A DNA stretch of 64,000 nucleotides from contig JBBRYS010000004.1 of the NCBI GenBank assembly GCA_038237475.1, positions 124,001 to 188,000 on the forward strand, written 5' to 3'. The position numbers were made by a program, and so were the translations under genes. Below, piece by piece: positions 43,541 through 51,708 of the stretch. Each line of letters starts with the position of its first letter. Within the stretch, counting starts at the first letter, position 1. This DNA is from JAOAPY01 sp038237475 (GTDB lineage Bacteria > Acidobacteriota > Blastocatellia > Pyrinomonadales > Pyrinomonadaceae). The notes under the pieces were generated by a model, which was not told the origin of the DNA, did no database searches, and was given only the letters and a program-made list of their open reading frames with translations.

Positions 43541-45184
43541 TCAGGCCCCACCAGCCGGTAATACAAATTGACCCAGATGAGGTCCACCATAATTCAGTGC
43601 CGTGCGCAATGAAAGTTCGAGCGCGGCGCGCGTATCTTCAGGAGTAATCACAGCGTCAACAAACCCGCGCGCAGCGGCATACTTAGCGTCCAGTTCCCGC
43701 TCATATGATTCGCGCACCTGGTCCATTTCAGCCGTCATCTCCTCAGCGGGACTGGCCGACCGGCGCTTTAGCTTTTCGAGTTCGGTTCCGAAGGTTGCCT
43801 GCACGGCGGATTCGCCTTCCATCACTCCCATCCGGCCCGTGGGCCAGCTGTAAATGAAATCCGGATCAAAACCCTGACCTGCCATCGCGTAGTAGCCTGC
43901 ACCCGAAGCGTGATTAACCGTCAGCACAAGCTTCGGTACCGCCGCCGTGGCCATGGCTTCCACAAATCGGGCTCCAGCGCGAATGATGCCTGAGTGTTCC
44001 GCTTCAGCCCCAACCATGAATCCCGAAACATCCTGGATGAACAGCAATGGTATTTGATGACGATTACAGGTGTCGATGAAATACGCCACCTTCTCGGCTG
44101 ATTCTGTGTAAACGATGCCGCCAAAGCGCGGCGGTCCACCGCCAGGTGCGCGGGTCATACCGCGATTGTTTGCGATGACGCCGACCGGGATGCCACGAAT
44201 GCGCGCCCGTCCCGTGATCATCTCTTTTGCATAATCAGCCTGAAATTCATCCAGGTGCCCACCATCAAGCAGACATTCCAGCAATTCGCGCACCTCGTAA
44301 GGTTGCCGATGATCTTCGGGAATGATGTCGTAGAGACTAACGGCCGGACGCGCGGCTTCGACGGGTTCGACAATAGCCACTGCAGGTTGGGACCGTGGCG
44401 GCAGTTCCGACACGAACTCCCTGATCTTATCGATACAGGCAGCGTCGTCCTTGACCCGATAATGCGCTACTCCTGAGAGCTCGTTGTGGGTGCGCGCGCC
44501 ACCTAACGTTTCGTTGTCAATCGTCTGGCCCGTCGCGCCCTTAACCAGATTCGCGCCGCCCAGACCCATGAACGATGTGCCTTCGACCATGATGATCATA
44601 TCCGAGAGCGCGGGCAGATAAGCGCCCCCGGCTATACACGGTCCCATCACCGCCGAAATTTGCGGCACCTTCAAATAGTGCCGCATGATCGAGTTGTAAT
44701 AGAAAATCCTGGACGCGCCATACTGACCTGGGAAGACGCCACCCTGATAAGGCAGATTTACGCCCGCTGAATCAACCAGATAAATGATCGGCAGCCGCGA
44801 GCGCATCGCGATCTCCTGCGCCCGCAAAATCTTCTTGATTGTTTCGGGCCACCAGGAACCGGCCTTAACCGTGGCATCATTGGCGACCACAACGACTTCG
44901 CGACCGTTAACGTGACCGACAACCGTAACCACACCGGCTGAAGGCGCACCGCCGTCATATTGGTCGTAGGCCACCAGCAGTCCGATCTCCTGAGAGTAAG
45001 ATCCGCGATCAAACAGCAGGTCAATCCGTTCCCGCGCAGTGAGCTTTCCCTGTTTATGCTGGCGCTCGATCTTGTCCGGCCCTCCGCCGCGACGCAGTTT
45101 CGCCTCGAGCCGTTTAAGCTCCGCCGTCAATTCGCGAAGACGTACGCGCGTTTCACTGTTAGCTGATGATTGAGATCTTTTCAT
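43541..45184 (-). CDS. Acyl-CoA carboxylase, carboxyltransferase subunit
   Basis: A 547-residue carboxyltransferase of the propionyl/methylcrotonyl/geranyl-CoA carboxylase beta family. LTARERIDLLFDRGSYSQEI is the family start, with oxyanion-hole regions YLVDSAGVNLPYQGGVFPG and HASGAGYYAMAGQGFDPDFI. Methylcrotonyl- or geranyl-CoA specificity fits the AtuA neighbours, propionyl-CoA would fit the nearby mutase; the sequence alone does not decide. The biotin carboxylase subunit is not in the window. First gene of the operon. Confidence 0.92.
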   Translation of the reverse strand: MKRSQSSANSETRVRLRELTAELKRLEAKLRRGGGPDKIERQHKQGKLTARERIDLLFDRGSYSQEIGLLVAYDQYDGGAPSAGVVTVVGHVNGREVVVVANDATVKAGSWWPETIKKILRAQEIAMRSRLPIIYLVDSAGVNLPYQGGVFPGQYGASRIFYYNSIMRHYLKVPQISAVMGPCIAGGAYLPALSDMIIMVEGTSFMGLGGANLVKGATGQTIDNETLGGARTHNELSGVAHYRVKDDAACIDKIREFVSELPPRSQPAVAIVEPVEAARPAVSLYDIIPEDHRQPYEVRELLECLLDGGHLDEFQADYAKEMITGRARIRGIPVGVIANNRGMTRAPGGGPPRFGGIVYTESAEKVAYFIDTCNRHQIPLLFIQDVSGFMVGAEAEHSGIIRAGARFVEAMATAAVPKLVLTVNHASGAGYYAMAGQGFDPDFIYSWPTGRMGVMEGESAVQATFGTELEKLKRRSASPAEEMTAEMDQVRESYERELDAKYAAARGFVDAVITPEDTRAALELSLRTALNYGGPHLGQFVLPAGGA

Positions 45185-45450
45185 TGGTTAAGGGCAGACC
45201 AGAGCGAGTCCCCGCCCGGTTGAGCCGATCGACTTAATGTTAGATTTTTAAAAAACAAAAATATCACGGACGATGAAGACACACAATTTACGATAACCAC
45301 GATATTGCCCTGGTCTGGAACGCAGTCTGCTTTCGGGCGTCAGAAAAGTTCCGCAGGCTAAGAACGTGCATCATTAGACGAAGTCTCGCAGCCTCTGGAC
45401 CTCCCTAAACACAAGGAATGAAATTGCTTTGGCGATGGGTATACAACGCA

Positions 45451-46764
45451 CTACCGCCAGAGACTTTTCACTAGACGTTGGCTGTCGGCTGTGTTCGGGA
45501 TACCTTCGACAATCAGCACCCGCTTGCCTGTAAGTTCAATTAAGACACCGCCCTCAGCAGTGGTCCATTGTCGCCGCGAGTCGGAAGTAGGGCCCTGGGT
45601 GATAGCTTTGGCAGCCGCATACCGAATTCCAGTCCGTTTAATATAGGCATCAAAAAACTCGCTCGCGTCATGTTCAGTATCCCAGACACTCAGTTGCGCG
45701 ATTAGTACCTGATCCGGATTCGCTCCCTGGTAAACCTCGTAACGGTCACCACCCCAACCGGCAGCTGCGCGTTGGGATTCGGCCTTGACGTTGAGGAACT
45801 GATCCAGAATCAGGTAATAGGCCCACTCGCCATTTACGTCATAGTCAATGCGCTTCCAGCCCGAGCCCAGCTCCGCGCGCAAGTCGGGAAGGGTCACCTT
45901 GACGGGCGCCTCTTTGGCGAAATATTTTTCCGGATGCAAAATCTGCTCTGACGATTGCGGCAGCTCTGCAAACGCCTGCGAAACCGCCGGCCAGCCTCCC
46001 TTCCTAAAAACCGCCGTGGCCCATTCCAGCCCCTGCTCATAAGGAAACACCAGCGACTCGCGCAGCGAGCGAGGCGCTTGTTCATATTCTTTGGAGGACA
46101 TGGCTGTGGGGCCGAAAGCCCGGATGAAGGCAAAAGCGATTAATGGATTCTTCGCCATGTAGACCTTCATCGCCAGGGTCGCATCGCCCTCAATCAAAGC
46201 ATGAGCGGCCAGCTCGGCATCTGACTCCCCTCGAGGCCAATGTTCGAAACGCCTCAGGTTGAAGTGCTGATCCTGCAAAGCGTGAGTTAGCTCGTGAGCC
46301 ATAACCGGTCTCTGGCCCTCAAGGTCAATCCAGTCGGCGATAAAGAAATGTTGCTGCCTGGGGTCGTAATATCCCGCAACCTGCTCCGTCAAGAGCTTGA
46401 TAAGGAAAGAGCGGTAGGCGAAGTCGGGCGGGACCATGCCCAGCTTTTTCAGCGTCAGCTCCGTGGCCCTCATCTGAGCGGGAGTGGTTTGCTCGTCGAG
46501 GTTCCGAATTACCATGCGCTCGATCTCCGCGCGCGACTGGGCGCCGCTTTTGACCGGTTGCAGGATAGCCAGCTCACGGATAGCGCTGGTCTCTTTCAAA
46601 ACCGCAGCTGAGGTGGAGATTATGGCCGCGTTCTTGGCATTGCTCGCAGCGACAACCACGCCTTTTCTCTGCGGGGCCGCGGTGGAGTAGCTTGAGAAGA
46701 TTGAAAGCGCCAGCAGGCCCGTAACCAACAGCAGGGTCATTACCAGGCTATTTCTCTTTGACAT
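45451..46764 (-). CDS. Exported putative zinc metallopeptidase
   Basis: A 437-residue protein with a signal peptide or anchor (SLVMTLLLVTGLLALSIF). The zinc motif is H157-ELTH (MAHELTHALQDQHF), followed by E192 in ALIEGDATLAM as the likely third ligand, giving a gluzincin-like site. It resembles uncharacterised DUF6782-type peptidases. The substrate is unknown. It is monocistronic and divergent from the thioesterase gene. Confidence 0.8.
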   Translation of the reverse strand: MSKRNSLVMTLLLVTGLLALSIFSSYSTAAPQRKGVVVAASNAKNAAIISTSAAVLKETSAIRELAILQPVKSGAQSRAEIERMVIRNLDEQTTPAQMRATELTLKKLGMVPPDFAYRSFLIKLLTEQVAGYYDPRQQHFFIADWIDLEGQRPVMAHELTHALQDQHFNLRRFEHWPRGESDAELAAHALIEGDATLAMKVYMAKNPLIAFAFIRAFGPTAMSSKEYEQAPRSLRESLVFPYEQGLEWATAVFRKGGWPAVSQAFAELPQSSEQILHPEKYFAKEAPVKVTLPDLRAELGSGWKRIDYDVNGEWAYYLILDQFLNVKAESQRAAAGWGGDRYEVYQGANPDQVLIAQLSVWDTEHDASEFFDAYIKRTGIRYAAAKAITQGPTSDSRRQWTTAEGGVLIELTGKRVLIVEGIPNTADSQRLVKSLWR

Positions 46765-46864
46765 ATTCGACCCTCCGCTCTTATAGTCCGCTAAACGCCA
46801 CTGAGTTAGCTGAGATGTTGTGATTATCCCTCTGTCGGACAGAGTGTGGGAGGCATTTACTCAA

Positions 46865-47362
46865 ATGACAAGCCCGGTCCTGCAGGATCAACCGATCGAC
46901 GACTGGCATGAGACCCTCATTCGCGTCCGCTATTCGGAAACGGACAAGATGGGTATCGTCTATTACGCCAACTACCTGATCTGGTTCGAGATTGGCCGCA
47001 CCGAATACTGTCGAGCGCGTGGTTTCGCCTATAAGGATATGGAAGCCAACGACGACGCCTTTTTGGTGGTGGCTGAAAGTTACTGCCGTTATAAAGCTCC
47101 GGCTTATTACGACGATGAATTGTTGATCCGCACCCACATCACCGAGATGCGCCGCCGCTCATTGCGGTTTGGTTACGAAATCATGAGAAACTCTGACGGG
47201 CAAATTATTGCCGAAGGAGAAACCGGCCACGTAGTTACCGATGGCGGCGGCCGGGTCCGCTCCTTCCCCGAGGGATTATCGCAGCGGCTGATGGCGCCTC
47301 CGATTGTTAAAACATCCGTGAACACAGGCAGTCTGGTTCCAGATAAGGAAGGGCCAGGTTAG
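46865..47362 (+). CDS. Acyl-CoA thioesterase, YbgC/4-hydroxybenzoyl-CoA type
   Basis: A 165-residue hotdog-fold protein. RVRYSETDKMGIVYYANYL holds the catalytic aspartate of the YbgC family. The start at 46865 follows GGGAGG by 11 bases; a GTG at 46820 is an alternative. It hydrolyses acyl-CoAs; in many bacteria the gene is linked to Tol-Pal, but no such genes are here. Convergent with ymdB. Confidence 0.9.
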   Translation: MTSPVLQDQPIDDWHETLIRVRYSETDKMGIVYYANYLIWFEIGRTEYCRARGFAYKDMEANDDAFLVVAESYCRYKAPAYYDDELLIRTHITEMRRRSLRFGYEIMRNSDGQIIAEGETGHVVTDGGGRVRSFPEGLSQRLMAPPIVKTSVNTGSLVPDKEGPG

Positions 47363-47374
47363 TTACAAAGAATC

Positions 47375-48157
47375 CTATGACTGGTGACTCAGGTTTAGCC
47401 GCTGCACTTCACGCGCGCGTCCCGTCGCTTCGTCTATGTCAACCACCAGTGCGCAAATCCTGGACTCGCCACTGGAGTGCTCGGCCCGCCTGAAAGTAAC
47501 CGAAGTGAACCGTTTGATGACGTCCCCCGCATTCATCCCGATCACCCCAGCGTAGCTTCCAGTCATGCCGATGTCGGTCAGGTAAGCAGTGCCGTTTGGC
47601 AGAATTTGTTCGTCAGCCGTCTGCACATGAGTGTGCGTGCCCACCACGGCAGAGACGCGCCCATCGAGATAGCGGCCCATGGCTACTTTCTCTGAAGTGG
47701 CCTCGGCATGAATGTCGACGATTCGCACTCTGACCTCTGACGGTACCGATTGCAGTTCCTGGTCGGCGATGCGAAAGGGATCGTCTGATGGCGGCATGAA
47801 CACTCGACCCATCAGGTTTAGCACTGCCACATCGATTCCCTTCACTTGTCCGATCCACAGTCCGCTTCCGGGCGTGTTCGGAGGATAATTAGCCGGCCTT
47901 AACAGGCGTGGTTGCTTCTGGATGTAGTCAATTGCCTCGCGCTTGTCAAAAATGTGATTTCCGGAGGTCATGACGTCGATTCCCGACGCGAATAGCTGTT
48001 CCCCGAGCGACGGCGTGATGGAAAAACCGCCGGCCAGGTTCTCAGCATTCATAATGGCCAGATCGATCTCGTGCTGCTCACGCAAGTCCTGAAGCCGCTC
48101 GAGCACAGCCAGCCGTCCCGGCTTGGCAACCACGTCTCCGATGATGAGTACTTTCAT
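47375..48157 (-). CDS. ymdB: TIGR00282 family metallophosphoesterase (YmdB-like)
   Basis: A 260-residue phosphodiesterase. MKVLIIGDVVAKPGRLAVLE, MNAENLAGGFSITP, MTSGNHIFDKREAIDYI and VVGTHTHVQTADEQILPNGT carry the dinuclear metal ligands. YmdB of Bacillus hydrolyses 2',3'-cyclic nucleotides and affects RNA turnover and biofilm formation. It is the last coding gene of the cell-division/translation run, after the 6S RNA candidate. Confidence 0.92.
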   Translation of the reverse strand: MKVLIIGDVVAKPGRLAVLERLQDLREQHEIDLAIMNAENLAGGFSITPSLGEQLFASGIDVMTSGNHIFDKREAIDYIQKQPRLLRPANYPPNTPGSGLWIGQVKGIDVAVLNLMGRVFMPPSDDPFRIADQELQSVPSEVRVRIVDIHAEATSEKVAMGRYLDGRVSAVVGTHTHVQTADEQILPNGTAYLTDIGMTGSYAGVIGMNAGDVIKRFTSVTFRRAEHSSGESRICALVVDIDEATGRAREVQRLNLSHQS

Positions 48158-48171
48158 AATAAAACAAGAAA

Positions 48172-48231
48172 CCGCGAACGATTAACCATGAATAGTATCC
48201 CGAGCCCTGTTCATGGTTTGACGGTTCACGG
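48172..48231. repeat. Imperfect inverted repeat after the 6S RNA candidate
   Basis: A 21-base arm at 48172-48192 and a 22-base arm at 48210-48231 are nearly complementary (perfect inner part AACCATGAA/TTCATGGTT), giving a long hairpin. It lies between the RNA and ymdB and may act as terminator or RNA-stability element. Confidence 0.6.
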
Positions 48232-48241
48232 CTTAAAAGTT

Positions 48242-48443
48242 GGCAGGAGGAAAATCCACGAGGTCGTTCCGAAGCCGAGATTGAACCTGCTTAACAGGTG
48301 GGTGACCTGTAACTACCGCAGCCTCTGGCAATTCTTAACAATGAAGAACTGCACTGGCAGATGCGGCTTCGGTCTCCCTTTTCTTCGGCGTTGGCTCAAT
48401 CATCGTAACTCGGTGACGAGCCCTGCAGATGTTTCCCTCCGCC
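48242..48443 (-). ncRNA. ssrS: 6S RNA candidate
   Basis: About 202 nucleotides directly downstream of zapA, the classic place of ssrS. The ends form a closing stem (48242-48254 with 48432-48443, GGAGG/CCTCC core plus AAA/TTT). An inner helix of nine perfect pairs follows (48269-48277 with 48364-48372, CCGAAGCCG). Between them is a large open region, as in the 6S bubble that mimics an open promoter. A side hairpin ACAGGT/ACCTGT (48294-48310) and an apical hairpin (about 48328-48352) lie within. A TATGCT at 48461-48456 could be its -10. 6S RNA binds the housekeeping RNA polymerase. The identity rests on position and fold, not on a covariance search. Confidence 0.58.
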
Positions 48444-48601
48444 GCAATGGATACTAGCATAAGCGAGATGCCTGGTGAAGCACCTTATTCGAATTCAGAA
48501 TGCGGCTATCCGGATTGGTTTGTAAAAAGATGAAACGTTCGGGGACGACGATGGCTGTGGGCTAACTGAAGGAGAGCTGAAATGACGGATGGAGGGCGGT
48601 C

Positions 48602-48952
48602 TCAGGTGAAGGAAATATTGCCGGAGTTTCCCTTTTCCTGCTCCAGGCTTGAGCGGACTTTTAAAAGCCGATCCAGCATTTCCGCGCATTCACCGCTGCG
48701 TGCTGCCAACTGGGAATCAGCCTGCTCATGTAGTTGCTTCAAACGATGCAATTCATCAGCGATATGCAGCGCCGCGAGGATTGCCACTTTCAGGGAGTCA
48801 ACGGTGAGAGTTCCAGAGGAAATTTCGCGCATGCGGCCGTCCACAAACTCGGCCAACTGGATGATGTATTCGGTATCACCGTCCGACCGGATATTGTAGG
48901 TCTGATTATAAATCTCGACCCGCACTGTGGGAGTGCCTGTAGTTGCTTCCAT
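48602..48952 (-). CDS. zapA: Cell division protein ZapA
   Basis: A 116-residue FtsZ-ring stabiliser. VRVEIYNQTYNIRSDGDTEY is the N-terminal domain and DSLKVAILAALHIADELHRL is the start of the C-terminal coiled coil. It follows zapB, and the 6S candidate lies just downstream. Confidence 0.92.
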   Translation of the reverse strand: MEATTGTPTVRVEIYNQTYNIRSDGDTEYIIQLAEFVDGRMREISSGTLTVDSLKVAILAALHIADELHRLKQLHEQADSQLAARSGECAEMLDRLLKVRSSLEQEKGNSGNISFT

Positions 48953-49045
48953 TCCGATCTACTCAGTTGCAGCTTGTAACGCAAACCAGAAGCTTGCGTG
49001 GAGACATATCTTATATCAGCGGCTGGGACCGGCCTGTGCGAACCG

Positions 49046-49324
49046 TTACCTAAACTCCTCCGCCATCTCAGTATCGACAGCGGCCACGGCATCGAGCATG
49101 GCCTCGACCTTCATGCGAATCATGTCGCGCTCGGCTAACAATTTTTCGACCTGTGTCTCAAGCCGTTCTTTCTCATTCAGCACATTGCCGATGTCGCGGC
49201 GCATCAGCGTCAGTTCCTTTTGCAGGTTCTCGTTCTCCTGCCTCAGGGACTTGGTCAATTCTATGGTGCGATAGATCTTGTCTTCAAGATGCGAGAATTT
49301 CTCCAATCCAGATAAACCAACCAT
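49046..49324 (-). CDS. zapB: ZapB-like coiled-coil cell division protein
   Basis: A 92-residue, almost wholly coiled-coil protein (FSHLEDKIYRTIELTKSLRQ, then ELTLMRRDIGNVLNEKERLE). Start at 49324 behind GGGAGAG; the frame opens earlier at 49399. ZapB-like proteins bind ZapA at the division ring, and it lies next to zapA. Short coiled coils are easily misassigned, so the name rests mainly on context. Confidence 0.8.
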   Translation of the reverse strand: MVGLSGLEKFSHLEDKIYRTIELTKSLRQENENLQKELTLMRRDIGNVLNEKERLETQVEKLLAERDMIRMKVEAMLDAVAAVDTEMAEEFR

Positions 49325-49444
49325 CCGTTTCTCTCCCTCGGGACAAGACATTGTTTTTTGAAGCCGTCCGATTATGCGACTTCGCGCTCGCAAGCGCAAG
49401 ACTCATTTTGTTGTTAGGCGCGATTTATTTTTTCGGTCTGCTTC

Positions 49445-51526
49445 TCAGTGCAGCGCTGCGTCAAAGGTGCGCACCAAACTGTCGACGATTGATCGATGTG
49501 TTTCTTCGACCTCATCATCGCGCAGTGTGCCTTCGTCGGAACGATATTCAAATCGCAAAGTAATGGAGCGCTTGTCCTCGGGAACGTTGACACCTTCGTA
49601 GACACCGACCAGTTGCACTGCGCGGCACTGTTCAACTGCGTCAGCACGCACAGCCTGAATCATTGCAGCAAAGCTGACGTCTCGATTGACAAGGAAAGTT
49701 ACGTCGCGACTGACCGCGGGAAATCGAGCCAGCGGCCGATAAAGAACGACTTCTTCAGGTGCAGCAAGCAATGACGTGAGATCCAATTCACCGACGTAAA
49801 CCGGCTGCCGAAATTTATAGCTGGAGGAAAGCGGCTCTGAGAGGCGGCCGAGGCTACCGATCACTTCGCCTTTAAATTCGATCGCAGCCGACTGTCCCTC
49901 CCGCAGGTGTTGGGCAACCTGTGGCTGGAACTGTAGCGGAGCGCATTTGATCGCAGCGACCGCCGCTTCCAGCGCCCCCCGGGTATCATAATAATCAACC
50001 TCGCGCGCTGGCTGGGCGCGTCCGGCTTCCATCACTCCACCGCTTGAGATAAAGGCCAATGCCTCACGCTCCACCGGCAACTCCCCCGGCTCAATTGAAG
50101 CAAAAACTCGCCCGATTTCGAACAAACTGACGCTTTTCTCCCCATGATTCAAATTGTTACGCAGCGAATTCAACAAGCCCGGAATCAGGCTTGGCCGCAT
50201 GCGCACGGCGTTTTCAACGATGGGGTTACGCAGCGTGACGAATCGCTCCGCATTAGCCCCTCCAATCAAATTGGGCAGTGGCTCAATTTGATCATCTGTC
50301 ACGATATCGATGAAGCTGAAGTTGATGGCTTCCGCATAACCGCTGGCGACAAATGATCGGCGCAGAGCGCGCCGCTTCAACTCCCTCGGTTGATACTCTC
50401 CGGCAGCCCGCGCAGGGGGCAGGTCGGCTCCGATCCGGTCGTAGCCGCTGTGCCGGGCAATCTCTTCTACTAAATCCTCTTCCCCGTCGACATCGATGCG
50501 CCAACTGGGAACAACGTAAGTCAGCGAGCCTGCCGGCGCTGCTTCGTCGGCTTCAATTTTAAAGCCCAACCCGTCAAGGATCCGGCGCATCTCCGGCTCG
50601 GCAATTGTTAGCGAGGTCAGTGTCTCAACCCTTTCGACGTGAAAAGGAATGCGCCGCTCAGGCCTGCGTTCTGTAACCACGTCAATGGCGTTCTCAGTCG
50701 CCACACCACCGGCGATCGCACAAATCAACTCGACGCATCGTTCCTGAGCTCGAATCACTCCGCCGAAATCAGCGCCGCGCTCAAATCTTCTGGATGCCTC
50801 AGTATCCATTCCCAGGGCTCTCGCGGTTTGGCGTACGGAATCGGAATTGAAGTAGGCGCTTTCGATTAGGACGTCTGTTGTTTGACTTGAGATCTCCGAA
50901 TCTTCGCCTCCCATCACCCCCGCCAGCGCCACTGGACGTTTGGCGTCAGCAATGACAAGCATGTTCGTGTCTAGCTTGCGCTCAACTCCATCGAGAGTCT
51001 TAAGAAGCTCTCCACTCGCCGCGCGTCTCACTATTATTTTCTGCTCACTCAGCCGCGCCAGATCGAAAGCGTGGAGCGGCTGTCCTATTTCATGTAGAAC
51101 GAGATTAGTGATATCGGCAACGTTGTTGATTGGTCTTTGCCCAATTGCTTCGAGCCGGCTTGCGAGCCAGTCGGGTGACGGTCCGATTTTTACTCCACGA
51201 ATGATCCGCGCGGCGTAACGGGAGCACAGGTCGGCGGCCAGGATTTCCACCGAGGTGAACTCCTCCGCTCTTCCGCCAAGGGCGAGTGGAGTGGCAGGCG
51301 GGTATATCACTTCTCCGGATTCAATCACAGCGACTTCGCGAGCAATGCCGATATGTGAAAGACAATCGGGGCGATTCGAAGGCACCTCAACATCAATTAT
51401 CTGGTCGCTGCCTTTGTCCTCGACTGCGTCGACAGCCAGGCCAACCATGGTCAACGACTCGCGCAACTCGGCGGGCGTCAGGATTGTGCCCGTCAGTTCT
51501 GATAGCCAGTTGTAGGAAATGTACAT
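49445..51526 (-). CDS. pheT: Phenylalanyl-tRNA synthetase beta subunit, short form
   Basis: A 693-residue beta subunit, about 100 residues shorter than usual. After MYISYNWLSELTGTILTPAE it passes directly to DQIIDVEVPSNRPDCLSHIG (B1/B3-4 region). The EMAP-like tRNA-binding domain normally inserted here is missing. The B5 domain and the C-terminal anticodon-binding FDX-ACB domain (RFPAVSRDVTFLVNRDVSFA) are present. It should still edit and bind tRNA with PheS as a heterotetramer. pheS lies 182 bases upstream, an unusually long gap holding a repeat. Confidence 0.93.
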   Translation of the reverse strand: MYISYNWLSELTGTILTPAELRESLTMVGLAVDAVEDKGSDQIIDVEVPSNRPDCLSHIGIAREVAVIESGEVIYPPATPLALGGRAEEFTSVEILAADLCSRYAARIIRGVKIGPSPDWLASRLEAIGQRPINNVADITNLVLHEIGQPLHAFDLARLSEQKIIVRRAASGELLKTLDGVERKLDTNMLVIADAKRPVALAGVMGGEDSEISSQTTDVLIESAYFNSDSVRQTARALGMDTEASRRFERGADFGGVIRAQERCVELICAIAGGVATENAIDVVTERRPERRIPFHVERVETLTSLTIAEPEMRRILDGLGFKIEADEAAPAGSLTYVVPSWRIDVDGEEDLVEEIARHSGYDRIGADLPPARAAGEYQPRELKRRALRRSFVASGYAEAINFSFIDIVTDDQIEPLPNLIGGANAERFVTLRNPIVENAVRMRPSLIPGLLNSLRNNLNHGEKSVSLFEIGRVFASIEPGELPVEREALAFISSGGVMEAGRAQPAREVDYYDTRGALEAAVAAIKCAPLQFQPQVAQHLREGQSAAIEFKGEVIGSLGRLSEPLSSSYKFRQPVYVGELDLTSLLAAPEEVVLYRPLARFPAVSRDVTFLVNRDVSFAAMIQAVRADAVEQCRAVQLVGVYEGVNVPEDKRSITLRFEYRSDEGTLRDDEVEETHRSIVDSLVRTFDAALH

Positions 51527-51561
51527 GATTGGAAAATGGAAAAACGACCTCTTGTTCCTGG

Positions 51562-51700
51562 TGCTCTGAACTTTGTACTTTGAGCTTGGTACTTTGTACT
51601 TTGCTTTTGGTTGGGTGCGTTGACTGGTGTCGCCAATCGCGTCTCAGATTCGATTCACAAAATTAGGAGCAAAGTACAAAGATCAAAGTACAAAGCACTA
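51562..51700. repeat. Four-copy 12-base inverted repeat between pheS and pheT
   Basis: CTTTGTACTTTG occurs at 51571-51582 and 51592-51603, and its exact reverse complement CAAAGTACAAAG at 51670-51681 and 51684-51695. The four copies can pair into a long hairpin around about 65 bases. Being inside an operon, it may act as an attenuator, processing site or mobile small repeat (REP/MITE-like). Confidence 0.85.
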
Positions 51701-51708
51701 CTTCGAAC

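Noticed and set aside
48158..48443. SRP RNA or tmRNA as identity of the structured RNA
   Set aside because: No GGAA tetraloop signature of SRP RNA and no tRNA-like ends of tmRNA; position and fold fit 6S RNA better.
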